From: Tachypleus tridentatus
Taxonomy: Eukaryota; Arthropoda; Merostomata; Xiphosura; Limulidae
Assembly: GCF_004210375.1 (NCBI RefSeq)
Contig: NC_134837.1
Span: forward strand, 164,341,310-164,405,309
Length of the DNA: 64,000 nucleotides
Reading direction: 5' to 3'
Shown: positions 1 to 13,800 of the stretch, piece after piece
Position numbering within the stretch: position 1 is the stretch's first letter
Layout: every line of letters starts with the position of its first letter
Program-made: the position numbers and the translations under genes
The notes under the pieces: generated by a model
What the model saw: the letters and a program-made list of their open reading frames with translations, nothing else
Told to the model about the DNA's origin: nothing
Database searches by the model: none

Positions 1-1738
1 AAATATCAAAGGAACATGCCTAAATATAGATTTCAGTGAGTCACATGGTATGTTATTAAATGCAACACTGGATAAAATTAGATGTTTGTGATGTCAAAAT
101 ACCAAGTCTGTAGTTTTGTATAACTTAGGAACTTAAATTACTAATATTGACAAGCTGGAATATAAAATGAGAACTTTGTATCTTTTTATTTTGCTGAGAA
201 ATGGCTTATGTACCGAATCAAACATAGTAGACTCATTCACCTCTTTCTATTTTTAGAAACAGTCTCTTATACACATTTACTTCAATATTATAGTATGTGA
301 ATAACCAATCAACAATTTAGAATGTTTCCTGAGGGGTTTTCTTGGCCATTTTAATCTGTGAAAAGGCTATCACATTCATTTGAACCAAGATTTCAAGAGG
401 TTAGGTTGTGTCTTTAATCTACTCAATGTTTCATATTTTTTAAACCTAAATACATTTTAGTTACTAAGCTCATCAGTATAGTTATCAATGTTTTTTTGGT
501 TATTAAACTGTATCTATAAAACCTAAAGAAAAAAAAAACATTGTTTGATATCTTCCACGTGTGAAATTTTAAAGGGACTTAGCAAGCAAGCTATGTGCAG
601 CAACAACCAAATTCAAAGGTTATAACTAGAAGAGATAATTGTTTACTTTATCTATTGTTCTGTATTTTAAGAAAAATAAGTTTGATAATTTATTTGTAAA
701 TAGTGATAATCTATGTACCTATATAATTTGTAATATTTGAAATGTGACTATGTTACTAAATAATAGTCCACTAAAACACAGCCAAGACATGGAAGACTGA
801 AGGTCAGTTTTATATTACTGAATATGTTACATGAGTGCACATGTACCACATCAGTGAAAGTTGTGTAATGTTAGCTAAGCTTGACTGGAAGGTCAATATA
901 ATAAAAAATAGTAAACAAATATATAGTATTATGAGACATAAGCCACTTAGGCTAAACATTTGTATTTTCTTGTAATATGTAGCTGTTTTAGCATGAAAAA
1001 AGCATAATGTATATTTATTTTCTAATTTTTTTATGATGGTTACGAGGTTGGTCAAGTGACAGACCTTGCACAGTTAGGGTAAAGAAAATAACATAAAATA
1101 TAAAGTCTTGCTGAAAACAAACATTTGAAATATATTTAGAAGTTTTTAGAAATTATGTAAATAATATTTGAGATTTTTGGAATGAAGAATATTTTTTAAT
1201 TGTAACTTGAAATCACCTTCTGCTAAGGCTAGTAAAGAAACAATCTTGATATATTCACAGACAAATCTTTAGTAAATTCTTTATTAAAAGACTACCAAAT
1301 TTTGTGAAGATACACATGTTGTATCAAATGCTATAGTGCAAATACTTAACATGTGCAAACATGTAGATGAACTCGTATATATTTTACCAAGCCCGTTGTG
1401 AAAGGGCTGAGAGATTAGTGATGTTACTCTTGTAATTAATTATAATAATGGCTTAGTTTTGTTTATATTTTCAGCTTAAGAAGTTAATGAAAAAAATTTA
1501 GTTATATTAGTGTTGCAACTTTATTAACACTTTAAAGAAACTGTTATCCCATTCAGTTTTCTGGATTTGTTTATTAATCTTTGTTTCTACTTATATTTGG
1601 AAATATTATTAAGTTATGTAACTTTGAGGAAATGTTTTGTGTTTAAAATAAAACTACAAATGCACATTTTTCAAGTGTAGCATTTTTATTATTTGTTTTA
1701 AAACTTTTTTTTGATATTAATGTGAATATTATGTCCAG
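1..1738 (+). other. Intron of EIF4ENIF1 (left edge)
   Basis: This AT-rich stretch has no exon-like open frame that I can support. A short segment near 1286-1315 (CCAAATTTTGTGAAG) also occurs near 15950, so part of it may be an old dispersed repeat. Confidence 0.5.
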
Positions 1739-1752
1739 TTAACCCAACTTAG

Positions 1753-1889
1753 GACAGATGGGAATTCTCCTCCAACAATCAGTCTGGGACCGTTAGACTT
1801 GTCCACAGTTTTGCAAGAAGCAGATACAGTAGGTGCAATGAAGAGTGAATCACACACAAATCCAGCTTTGACCCAAATGTTACAATGTG
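1753..1889 (+). CDS. EIF4ENIF1: EIF4ENIF1 internal exon (first in window)
   Basis: The open frame encodes TDGNSPPTISLGPLDLSTVL and continues to ALTQMLQC. The donor is G|GTAAGA at 1890. The acceptor could be the AG at 1751-1752 or the AG at 1737-1738; both keep the frame and differ by 14 bases of exon, so the 5' border is uncertain. The exon ends in phase 1. Confidence 0.8.
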
Positions 1890-4800
1890 GTAAGATATAG
1901 TAATGTAAATGTTAGTGAATAAATAAATATGGGAAAAAAAATTTAAAACATGTCAACCATGCAGGTGCATGATTAGAACAAAACAAGAGTTGGTAATTAG
2001 AGATAATTTGCTTCTATTTCATTTTTGTTTTATATTCGATATTTATACAGAAAAATGTTACATTGTGGGTATATTTCTTTATCTCTTCACTTCTCCTTAT
2101 TCTGCTACTTACTTTATAGATGAGAAAATGTTCTAACAGCTGTGGGTTGCCAAAAGCAATCAACATTAGTTTTGCATTTGCTTTTAGTAACTGTTGGAAT
2201 GAGAGTGTCAAATACAAAATGGGAAATATGGTTTCTCTGTGTGAAAATACTATACTTGTGCACAGTGTGATTGTGACAAAATCTGTTATGTCCTGTATCA
2301 GTATGTATTCTATACATTGTTTTAGTTCCTTTTAAAACCCAGTAGATGTGTCATGCATTATTTGTCGTTTTTTTTATTGTCAAGTACCCATATAAATATC
2401 GTGCCTTGAAAATAAAGAGTAAGTTGTGTGACTGAGTTGACAGGAGACAGAGATAGAGCTCATGGCAACAAAAACAAACATGATTTTTTTCAAAGCAATC
2501 GTCAAATGACACAGAGAAAAAGAACAAAACAAATTAAATATCAAATTTCAAAACACAAGTTTACTAGTAAAGTTAAAATAGTTCCACTGATCCAGAATCA
2601 TTAGTTTCAAATACATAAGTGGCTCACGAAAGTGAAACAGTCTGGCAGTATTGTTCTCCTGACTACTGTGTGCATATCTACAGGTGAAAAGATGGCAATA
2701 AATCTAGTGCATTTATCATATATGCAGTTGGTAGCTGCACTGTCAGTAAACTGTTACAAAATTACTGCAGTATTACAGCTTGCTTTTAAGGCTTTACATT
2801 TTTGGCTTTGGAAATTTCTTTATTTGCATATTGGAAATGGAGGGTGTTCAAGGTTATTTTTTAAAATGCCATCAGAGATGGATAAATGAATGTTTTTTAA
2901 ATTCCATGTTGATACTTCATATTAGTAAATTAATTGTACTCATTTTAATAGTAGTAATGAATAATTGAAACTTTAGAACAAATGATATTTTAATTAGCTA
3001 CCAAAATACCAAATTTTGTAGCCAGATTTCCCTAAACATTTTGTCCAACTGTAAGCCATGAATGTAAAATTTAATAATTCTTCATCATATATTAATCCTG
3101 ATCTTCGACGTCTGTCACTTCTTTGTTTTTTTTATAACATGCAGCACTTAATCAGCCCTTGTGAGCCAAAAACTACTGTCATTGATTTCCAGGTGATCTT
3201 TTCTTCATTCTTGTTTTTGATCTATTTATCTCATGTTTTATCAGTAATGCACATATTTATCAAGCTCTCTTGTTTTGTTGCATCCCAACAGTTTTACCTT
3301 TCTTTTTCACTATAACGTAGAATCCATGTTCTGCACTAGCTAGTGTTTGTTTCATCACTTTACTAATTCATGTTTCCCAGCCACTGACCAAACACAGTAA
3401 TTTATCATCACTGTGTGCTTCAGTCATTAAATTTTTAGTATCTCATGATCACAAACACTATTTCTCTCACAGCAAACTTTGCATTTATCTCCAACTTGCA
3501 CCTTTTGTGTTTGGTTATTACACTTTTAAAGTATGAGGACCTTATCACTTGTTTGATCTATTTTAGTTATACCTTTGATTTGCTCACACCATAGTTTTTT
3601 TGTTTCCTCAACATTTATAGCCAAATGATATTTTTCACTTTCTTGTTTCTGAGTCACTCAGCTTCTCTACCTATATATTGTTATTTTCTTTCAAATTTTA
3701 ACCATTTTCTATGAATGATAGGCATAACTACCAACTTGTAAACTAAAGTGCCTTATTATTTAATTAAATATCTTTAACACTTTCTAATGTACTGTTTTTG
3801 CCAGAATTAGAATGGTTATATTTTAGTTCAAAGTTTTATTGATATGAGATGAAACGGCTGTATTTGAGAAAAATTGTTTGGACTACCCCTTTAGAACTGC
3901 ACAAGCACTTTCCAGATAAACAGAAAAGACATGAAGTTTTCCAAAAGCTAGTGTAACATGTGATGGTTTTGATTTTGTTGCATAAGGACTATGATAACCT
4001 GTTCAGAGATTTTGAGTGTTTTTATATTCTGAACTAAATCATTATTTTCAGTACCTCAGGAACACTAGTCTATTAAATATAAGCTGGTTAACATGCTTCA
4101 AGAACTTACAACTGCATGACATATTTTATGTATGAGAAATTAATGGAATACAATTGTCTGATGAATAAAAAGGAAATGATGTTTTTAATTCTATACTGAG
4201 GACATTTTCAGGTCCTAAAACCTGGTGCCTCTACTGCACTTAAAATTCCATGTGTGTATTAGAGTGGATTGTTTTGTTTTTAGTTGTAAAGCAGTGTGGA
4301 AAAGTCATTGTAATGAATATAGATATTTATATATTTGCAATGTATAATAATGTAATTATAGTGAGAAGAAATAATTGGGATAATAAAATTTAAGTTTGAA
4401 ATAGTACATTTTTCTTGAATGTTAGTCTGGAACATCAAAACAAATTTACATACCTGTTTCCTGTTTTTAATTGCTTCAAGAATTAATATGCATGATGTTT
4501 TTAACAAAACTTTGATATAGATTAGAGTTTACATATCAATAGATGTTTCAAAAAATTGTTAAATCAGAGAAAATAAAAGTACACGCATAAAAACGATAAT
4601 TTTTTCTGAAACACTAGACTTGACTAGAGAAAACCATAGGCCCAACATTGTTAGCATCTTTGTCTTAAGTCATTTAATTACAGTTAGACCTTTTGTCTAT
4701 TATTTGAAAAATAATATTTACATAAATTTGTTATCTTTACAGTACCAAGATCATTTCAAGATACCCAAGAAATTGATAAATCTCTGCAGGTATTGAACCA

Positions 4801-7800
4801 AACGACATTAAACATACTTAATGTTAAAGAAGATGAAACACTTTGCAGTCTGTCAGACAAGCCTGCAGAACAAGATTTATTTGGAAATATTATATCCTCT
4901 GCAGAATTCATTAAAAATAACAAGCACCATACACTTCAAGGTTGGTTTTAAGAACTGGAAAATGGGAGAAAATCTTATCTCTTTCTTTAATGTTTATAAC
5001 CCCTGTTTCACCAAGAAAAGGTTTTGATTTAAGTTGATGTGTTTAATTCTGTGGTTTGAGACAAGAACATAATAAATTGTGCTGAGTTGAAGAGAACAGT
5101 GCAAATATATATGTAAGTTAGATATCTTGATGGGAAAAAAGTTTCAGAATAAATTCATAATAAAACTATTTCTTTAAATTTCAAATGAAAGTTTAAAAAA
5201 ATTACAAAAAACAAATTTCCTAACAGTGGCCTACTTTAGCAGCATATAGTGACTAATTTTCTAGCAAAATGCAGTTTATAATTTTTATTTTATTTTGTTA
5301 TTATACAGATAATTTAAAATTAAATGTGTGTCTAGTGGCTTGCATTATGAAAATATTTGCAGTGTGTGTGTTTGTGTTATTTTATAGATACTGTTTGTTA
5401 TTTAAGAGTAAATCAAATATCAAAAACTGATGCAAACTGTTAGATACTTGTGTAATGAAATGAACTACAACCTTGTATTATGTATCTGTCAGTTACTAAA
5501 TAATTTTTGATAATATGAAACTTATATGCATTTTTTAATATTAATTTATTAGGATAAACTAAAAGTTGCTTATATATTTTATCATTTCCAGCATGTTTGT
5601 ATGATTTCATCCAATTCTGCATTCACATTCTTAGTCATTTCACATATAGAGCATCTTATCTATTAAGTTTTCTGAACTTTAATTACATATTCTTTGTAAC
5701 TTTACAACTTCTTGTGAAATATAAAAAAATTGTGTAATGTAATTATGCTATGCTGTTCATCAACATACCCAAAATCAATGACCTGAAGTCAAGTTCTTAA
5801 ACGTGCTTACTGGCAAAACACAGTCATAGGCCTTATTACAGCATTTGATGTTACTCTGTTGAAAGATATTTTGTATAAATGGATAGTATTTGTCATGCTT
5901 TATCTTATTTATAAAGGTTACTTTTGTAATCCTTTTAGAAATAATGTACATCTTTTTGAGAAAGGCCCTCGCTAATCTGTTAACTCATGCTAGTCATGTC
6001 TGATAGTGTTCTGTATCAACATCATGTAGACCTAGACATATCTAACAATGTTCAATATCAACATCATTTAGATTAGACTACACTAGTTACAAATTACAAG
6101 CGTACATTTTTGTAAGGAAAAAAATGAACTTCTGAGATAAAAATGCACTGATTCGAATTATATAGTTTCTTTTAACACTACAAACTTCAAAAATTCACTG
6201 TTTTCATTCTGCAGAGAGTTGAGTATATCATACGAAACTGATTTCTTTTGGGAAGCTTATGTAGCAGCTCATTTTTGATGCAAAATATTCATGCACTTAG
6301 CTCGTGAACATGTATTCAAATTGGGGATTTAGAATTTCCTAGATGATGATTTTCCTTGTACATAATGGCATTGGAAAACAAAGTAATATGAACCAACATG
6401 GGGATTCAAGACCTTCCAGAACATGCAACAAATTGTACTCTAGCCATGATAAGCAAAGTGTGGAATCTTGTAATAAATGAGAATCAATTAACATGTAAGT
6501 GGCAAAAGATAACCATATGCCCCAAGCAACAGTACACAAGATAATTAGGAAGGATCTTCACCCAAAAAAATAAAATATAGTGTTCCATACCAGGAAAGTT
6601 GCTTGCCCTATTGGTTATGAACTATATGAGATAGTTTTGTTCAGATGAGTGCTGTAAAACTGTTGGCTTTGTGCACTAGTGTGATGTAGAAAGCTATCAT
6701 ACACGAGAGGTGTTCTTCATACATTAAGACAGAGACTTTACAGTGAAAACTATCATCATGATATTCAGTTGTTAGTTGGAGTATCTCTGTACATGGTAAA
6801 AAAGAAAGTGTAGTAAATGTTGTGGCAGATCTCCAAAATTGTTTTAAGACTTTTGGCACTGTGTATATATCTTTGATACTTCAACTAATTACGGTATCAG
6901 TACAAAAAGCATAATATCTTGGCAATAACTCAACAAAAGTCCCTAAAATGTTCGGTGATTGTACCCAATACTATATATGTTAAATTCAATACATAAGAAT
7001 AACAGGAATAAAGGAAGACATCCTGATACACAATGAAGAAGTGCCATGTAAAGCACAATAATTTATTATAAATTGTGCAGCAGCCGTCGATAGTCTTTGT
7101 GGTTATGATATATCTCATGGCATGGTAAAAAGCACATAAGGAGATTTCACTGTTTGCAGAAATAATTAGTCTGCTTTCTTTTCCATCCAGCTGTGTATCT
7201 ATCGCTGCAAACAGTACAATTAGGTTTGTGTTTTTTGTCCTCATATTGTCCAATACTATGTCTTTTCACCAAGTGCTGACCTTTATCAGCACTTGGTCTT
7301 CCTTTTCGTTTGGCTTTGCTGACATATCCCTCCAGCAAATTTTGAATAATCTGAACAGTGTTGGAGATACCGGGTTTTCACCATTGCTCTTGCAGTCTGC
7401 ACGATATATTATATATCCATTAACAAGAACTAGCCTTGGTCAGTCAGTTTACTCAATAAGTTATATGACCCTAACTACACCATGTGCTTATGTAAAGTGG
7501 GGGCAGATTCCAGGCCACGAATGTCTTCATTATCACTTTCGTCCATTACAAGTAAGCTTTCATAATCATCTGGCTCAAACTCTTTGTCACTCTCTTCATC
7601 GTTAAAAATAATATCAATAACTTCTCTAGTGGTATATGCTTTTCTTTTGGCATTTTAACAACGTTGCAAGTATCAACAGGATATGCAAGGAAGGCGTCTT
7701 CTAAAGCAATGAACAGTATGATCTACACAGACTAGAAAACAAAGAAATCACGGGACCTCTGGTTTATATACCTGCTGGGAATCCCAAGTAAGCAATGAAT

Positions 7801-10800
7801 ACATGTGGTTCCAGCCTCAAGCGAGTCTATAGGCCTGTGTGATTATGATAATTAGCCACGAGGGTATGTTGTTTACATCTTGTTGATGAACCTCACCTGC
7901 CGTGTTTAGCCTTCAAGTCAACTGTGGTTGCCAACCGTGCCGAAAGGGTTAATATTACACACTCAGTCGCTGTATTTGAACTAGAAATAGGTAACAGACA
8001 TGTACAAATACTGCAGATTAGAACCTTTTTCTTTTGCATGGTGACAGGTTTTATGTGTACAGATTGAGAGCTTAAATATGTCTACTCCTCAAATAAAAAT
8101 TACAGTTGTAGTTAGCAAAAATCTAAATTGGGCTTAGCAATTTGTAAAGTTTTTACTACTTTATCCAAAACAGTTAATAAAATATAAGTCAAACTAAGAT
8201 ATCTAAATTTGCATGTTTCATTCATAATTTGGTAAGTGATTTGAGGAAGAAAAATCAGACAACTTTTTTTAAATTTTAGTATAATTTTCTTACACACACA
8301 CACACACACAAAACAAAAAAGGGTTTGTTTGTGTAATAATCGTAAGCTTTGAATTAGTGAGTCTAAAGTAGATTAATTTCTTTTTTTTTTGACAGCACAA
8401 GACTCAGAAGACAAAGAGTTATTGTCAGTTTTATTGTCTCCTTTATCAAGCTACTGTCATGACTCATCCTCAAAGCATTCTTTAGTTCTGAGCCCAAGAC
8501 AATCTCCTCTTCTGTTTGATGGTCATTGTAGAATCTCATCACCACTTGGTACATATCCATATTCTGTATTTCTGTTCTTAATAGATTTGTATTTAATTGT
8601 GAGGATTTGTATATATATATTCTGCTTTATTGTTGTGGTTATGAATATTGTTCAGCTACAAAATATATTTTTATAGAATCATAATGACAATCATGACATA
8701 CTTATTTTGTAATATTTTAGTATTTGCTTTATGATGGTACCCTATGTGCTATATGAGGTAAGTATTGTATTTTACCAGAGTTTCATTTAAAGTAACTTGC
8801 CATCTGAGATTGTGTATAACTTGTAATAATTTGTTGACTTTCATTTACTAACACACACTATTTCTAGTTGAATTTTTTTAAGTGAGGTTGGTGGGCTATG
8901 GACTAAATATTTTATTGTTGCTTACTTTTCTATTTGTATTTAATATTCTAGTAACTTCTCTGTTAAAACTATTCATTAGTGTCATAATATACCTGCTCAA
9001 CTTAATTTGATATTTTTTCTAAGAATTCTGAATTCAGCCTGACGATTCCCACAGTGTGAACTTTTTTGTGAGTGAAAATGAAAAACAAAATTTTCTAAGA
9101 AGTTTTAACTGCCTGTTTGGTGAAAGGTTATACTAAAGCACACAGTAATGTTGCACAACAATGCAGAAGACATTTTTAAAATTGGAATTTTGGTTCACAT
9201 CTCACAATTTTATTAGATTTCTAATTAGAAGATAGTTTGTTCATTTAAAAAAGATGCATGGTTAATAGGGTAGTAATAACATCAAGTTAACAGAATTGTA
9301 TAAAATAGATCACTTTGTGCCACATTGAAAAAAGTAACAGTTCAATGTACAAACTATTTTCTTATGGTATGAATAGTTTTCAACAGGTTTGTTCTTTGAA
9401 GTCTACATATATGGTTTATACCACTTACCTCTTCACCCTAGTTTTGGTTTTCCATGATGGTCAACTTGTTTAACCTCAGCATTTGGGATTTTGCTTGATA
9501 GATGTAATGTCTCCAATGTGTTTTTGGGTACTTTATCACAAGCTGTAATCCGTTATGGCTATGTATGACTAACTAGGAATGAAAATTATTAAGATAGTAT
9601 ATATATATATATTTTGTTTTTCTTCTAGTATTTCAAAGATTGTCAAATGCCACGTTGATCTGTGTCCAACCACACTATTTGTTTTATACAGTTGAACATA
9701 ACACACTTCTATTAACTTTTACCATCCTAGCATCCTTTCTCTTTGTATGATGTGAGGTTTTGCCAAGTTACATTCTAAATTTAATTAAACTCCTTTATTA
9801 TCAGGGTATACAAATAAACTTGGCATCAAAACATAGCTAATAATTCAAATTTTAATATTATACAAGTTTTTTTGAAGTCTTAATTTTATAAAACAAAATA
9901 TTTTTTAAAAATTCTAAATCTTCCCTAGAATGAGATTTGTGATATCTGTTCTCTAGTTCTTATCTTTTCTCTAATTTATTTACCACTCTGAAAATGTGGA
10001 ATTTAACATAATTCTGTCATAATTTTTTAAGCCTTCAATCTTATTTGATTATAGAGCTATAATCTAGAAATCAGGTCTCTCATTTTCTTATCGCACCTAC
10101 TTGTCAGTATTCTCTCTATCACAAATTGCCTAAAGTTTTCTCTAACATGTAATACTAAACTTTTTTATAATCGATAGAAAGCCATGAATTTAATCTGTCA
10201 ACTGATGTATTACAGTATGTTGTTCTCTTTACAGTAAATTGTCTGTTTTGCTTCCAGTTCAAACTATTTTCCCATGAGAAACATATTAACAAGTTTGGCT
10301 GAATTTTTAATAGTTCTTATCTCATCGATAAGTCATAGGAAGTTTTCTGCTTTTTTTATGTGTTATTACTCAATGTTCTTGGTTGCATTATTTAATTAAA
10401 TAAAAAACAGTTCAGTACAGTAGTGGTATTAATATAAAAAAGTAGGGATGAGTTTGATAAAAAAAAAAAAAGACAACAGCTCAGTTAAGTACTGTATACA
10501 GCTCAGTTAAGTACTTTAATTCTTGTTATAAAAGTAAATGAAATCTGAATATTTGAAACTTTTTTTTGGTTATGTCAGGTAAAACAAAAAATATATTTTT
10601 TCATAAGGTATATTTACAAATAATGATGTAATTGGATGGAGTAACTTGAGCTACATCTTCACCAAGTTGATTAGCATCTTATGTGGCAGGATTGTTGGTT
10701 AGATACAGTTCATAGAGCAATAAAATTTAAGTAGAAATCGAACTATACTGTATTGAGTTTTAAGCAATTTAGTATAAACAAGTGTAGTTTCATGTTACAA

Positions 10801-13800
10801 CCTGAAATTATTCTAGAAAGAAAAAGAGGATAATTGAGATTTATTTTGTGGTGGTTACAAAGTAGGTAAATCCCACCTTGTGTAGAGTTGGGGGTAGTGA
10901 AAGTAAAAAAGTTTTGCAAAAAACAAATGTTTGAAATTTACTGATTTTTTTTCAGATGAAAATAAAAAGTATTTTTAATCTTAACGTGAAAATCACTTTG
11001 CAGTCAGAGTAATCACCACTTTTGATTCCAACTATATTTAAGAAGAAATCTTCAGTGAAAATACTTCAATAAAAATTTGTCAATGAAAGTCTATACGTAC
11101 TAAATGCTTGGAAAATTTCTTGAAGAAATGCAAAATAGGCTAGAAGCTACAGTATAGAAACTTATAAAGGTTAATTCAGGGTCACAGTCTGGGCTAATTC
11201 AACCAAACCCTTAGAGAGAATGTTAATTAAACTGACTTTGATACTATCAAAATTGTGGATTGTTGATTTTGATTATGGCATATTCATATCATTTGTTTTT
11301 TATATTAAGTATATACTTTAAACTTCACATGTTCAAATTGCAAGTTATATGTTTCACTTACTGATTTCATCTGCAATTCAAAGATGTAATTTATGCTAAA
11401 ACATCAAATTCAACAAGAAACGTATTTAACTTTGTTTATAGGTATGTGGTGTAAAAAAAACCTTTTTTCAAGGCCTGTACCAACATGACATTATCCAAAG
11501 GGGATATCCATTAGAATATTGTTTAAGTAATGTACCCTAATGATTTATCTCGCAAACTATTTCAAGATGTTTAAGCTATAAGTTATATTTTAAATACAGT
11601 GGCACAGTGTAAGTTCATGAACATGTATTGCTAGAAACCTAGTTTCAGTATCTGTGGTGGGTACAATACAGATAGTTTATTGTAATGTTTTGTACTTAAC
11701 TACAAACAACTAAACACAGATTTCTTTAGAAAAATGAATAAGAAAATTTTCTTATTCTTTACTTGCACTAATTATCTAGCTAGTGCTTATTTCATAATCT
11801 ATGGTTTCAAGGTTTGTGGATGGCTGTTCTTGGTTTAACCGTTTTCTTGGGTTACTTATGATGTGAGTTAATTGCATGCATGAATTTCTTAATATTGTGA
11901 ATGAAGTATATAAAATTACCTATGTCACCACACACTAGCCCTTGAAGTTGTTTGAAACTTTTTTTTTTAAAGTAAATGTTGTTCTTTCATGGAACTTTTA
12001 CACAAACTACCTGGAATATTTTGGATTAGATTTCAGGGTTATATGCTTTTGATTTCCTTTTTATCACAAGGATTATTGTTTGCTTTTGAATAATATTTGT
12101 ATAATTATTTCTGGTTGATTATTGTCAGAAATATACCTTCCACAACTTACTTGTGTGGCTTGATTATATAATGACAATTGCCTGCAAATAAACTGTTTTG
12201 GTACAACTTATTTTTTGGTGTTTTAGTATTTAGACAACATCCTCCTGTTCTTACCTTTGCTTCTGCTCCAATTCATCCTAATGAGATCAACAGGAAATTT
12301 AATCCCCTTCAAACTGAGGTAAGAGTTGACAGAAGCTGTTTATAATGGCAAAAATTTCTGTTTTGGTGTATTTATAGGGTTAGATTTGAACATTGTTACA
12401 GTTAACTTTTTTATGGAAAAAAATATTATAAATTAAATACTTGATTATTTACAAGTTATGTACTCTGTTGACAAAGTTAAAATAATCTTGAACCAATTTC
12501 TTTTTTTAAACTCTTGAATAAATATTAGAATTGACAAGGAAGAGTTTTTGAATTATTCTTAATGCCCCACCAGTGAGTCACAACTGACTTTTGGTTATCA
12601 GGGGTAGAAATATTCAAAATTTTCAGCAGAACACGTGTCCTGCTGGACAGTGAAACTTGCTGGACATTTGAAATTTTAGCAGGTCACCTCAAAATTGTCA
12701 CTGGACATTAACAAAAACAAGAAATCAAGTAGAGACAATTATTATTTAAAACAGAATCATTTTATTTATGGCACTGAAACATTATATCAAAGCAAGTGAC
12801 AACAAGCCTTGTATCCATTAAAAATGACACATTAATCAAATTCGTATACTTAGCCATCTGGCACTAAGACATCAGCTGATGTAGACTCTATATCTCTAAC
12901 GTCTCTACATGTGTGAGTTCCATGTAGACTCGCAAATTGTCTGGTTTTTTTACTGTCCTTCCACCAGGATTCTACAGACTTGCACAGTAATTCTGTGCTT
13001 GCAAAATCACAGGTCTTGTTCTTAGCTAATTTTATTGTCATCAAGTCATTAAGAGAATCATTTATTAGTTTGGACTGCCAGTCATCCTTAATAACTGCCA
13101 TCTGGGAAAATCCACGTTCTGGTTCAGCAGATGACATGGAAATCACCTGCATGAGGCATATCAAGGCCAACACTGTTGATCCAGGGAAAGGTTTACTGTC
13201 CTCAACAGTAATTTGACTTAATATGTGGGCCCACAATCCACTTGCACTACTAGCCAGGGACTTATCTGATTTGGCAAATCTTGTGGCTTTGAGCAGTGTC
13301 TCATGTAAGTCAGCTTGGCAAATATCAGCTGCAATGTTGAAACCCTTAGCTTCTAGCAGAGCACCAAAGTGGTCCAATAGTGTCTGGAGTTCATTATGGC
13401 CATAAGATGACAATGCTTCCTTGATTTTAAGCTAATTGCTTGGTTCAAAAATTAGAAAGGCCACCAATAAAATCCTTATCAAATTCTTCAAATCTCTCTT
13501 TCAGATATGTGACAATTTTACCTATGAAGATGGCAGTTTCTTCAGCTACAGAATGAGCAACTGTCTCTTTTGTGGCACGTTTTGAGCCTCTGGCCCTTGT
13601 CTGATTACTAATAGCAATCACCTTTCTTCTAAGAAACCACTTGCCAATTTGTTCACATGTTGTGAGCTCTTTAACAATTTTCTGGGATCTCTCAACATGA
13701 TTCAGATTGCCCAGCTTCTCTTTGCAAACAGTGAGTTTGTCAGAAACAATGTTCACAGTAGCAGAATTGTTTTGCATTGTGAGACTAAGAGATGTCAAAA

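Larger units (their letters stand above)
4941..8395 (+). other. Intron of EIF4ENIF1 containing piggyBac relic
   Basis: The only recognisable content is the antisense piggyBac remnant at about 7050-7948 and a (CA)n run near 8290-8311. The rest is unremarkable AT-rich DNA. Confidence 0.6.

Noticed and set aside
3058..3315. 85-codon open frame in the intron
   Set aside because: T-rich chance frame lacking motif or splice-compatible continuation with the EIF4ENIF1 exons.
7228..7605. 125-codon + strand open frame
   Set aside because: It is the antisense shadow of the piggyBac relic, whose - strand reading matches known domains.
12850..13413. Domesticated hAT-derived host gene
   Set aside because: The 187-codon C-terminal piece is open, but upstream pieces are separated by frameshifts and stops, and the element still has terminal repeats, so a dead transposon is simpler.
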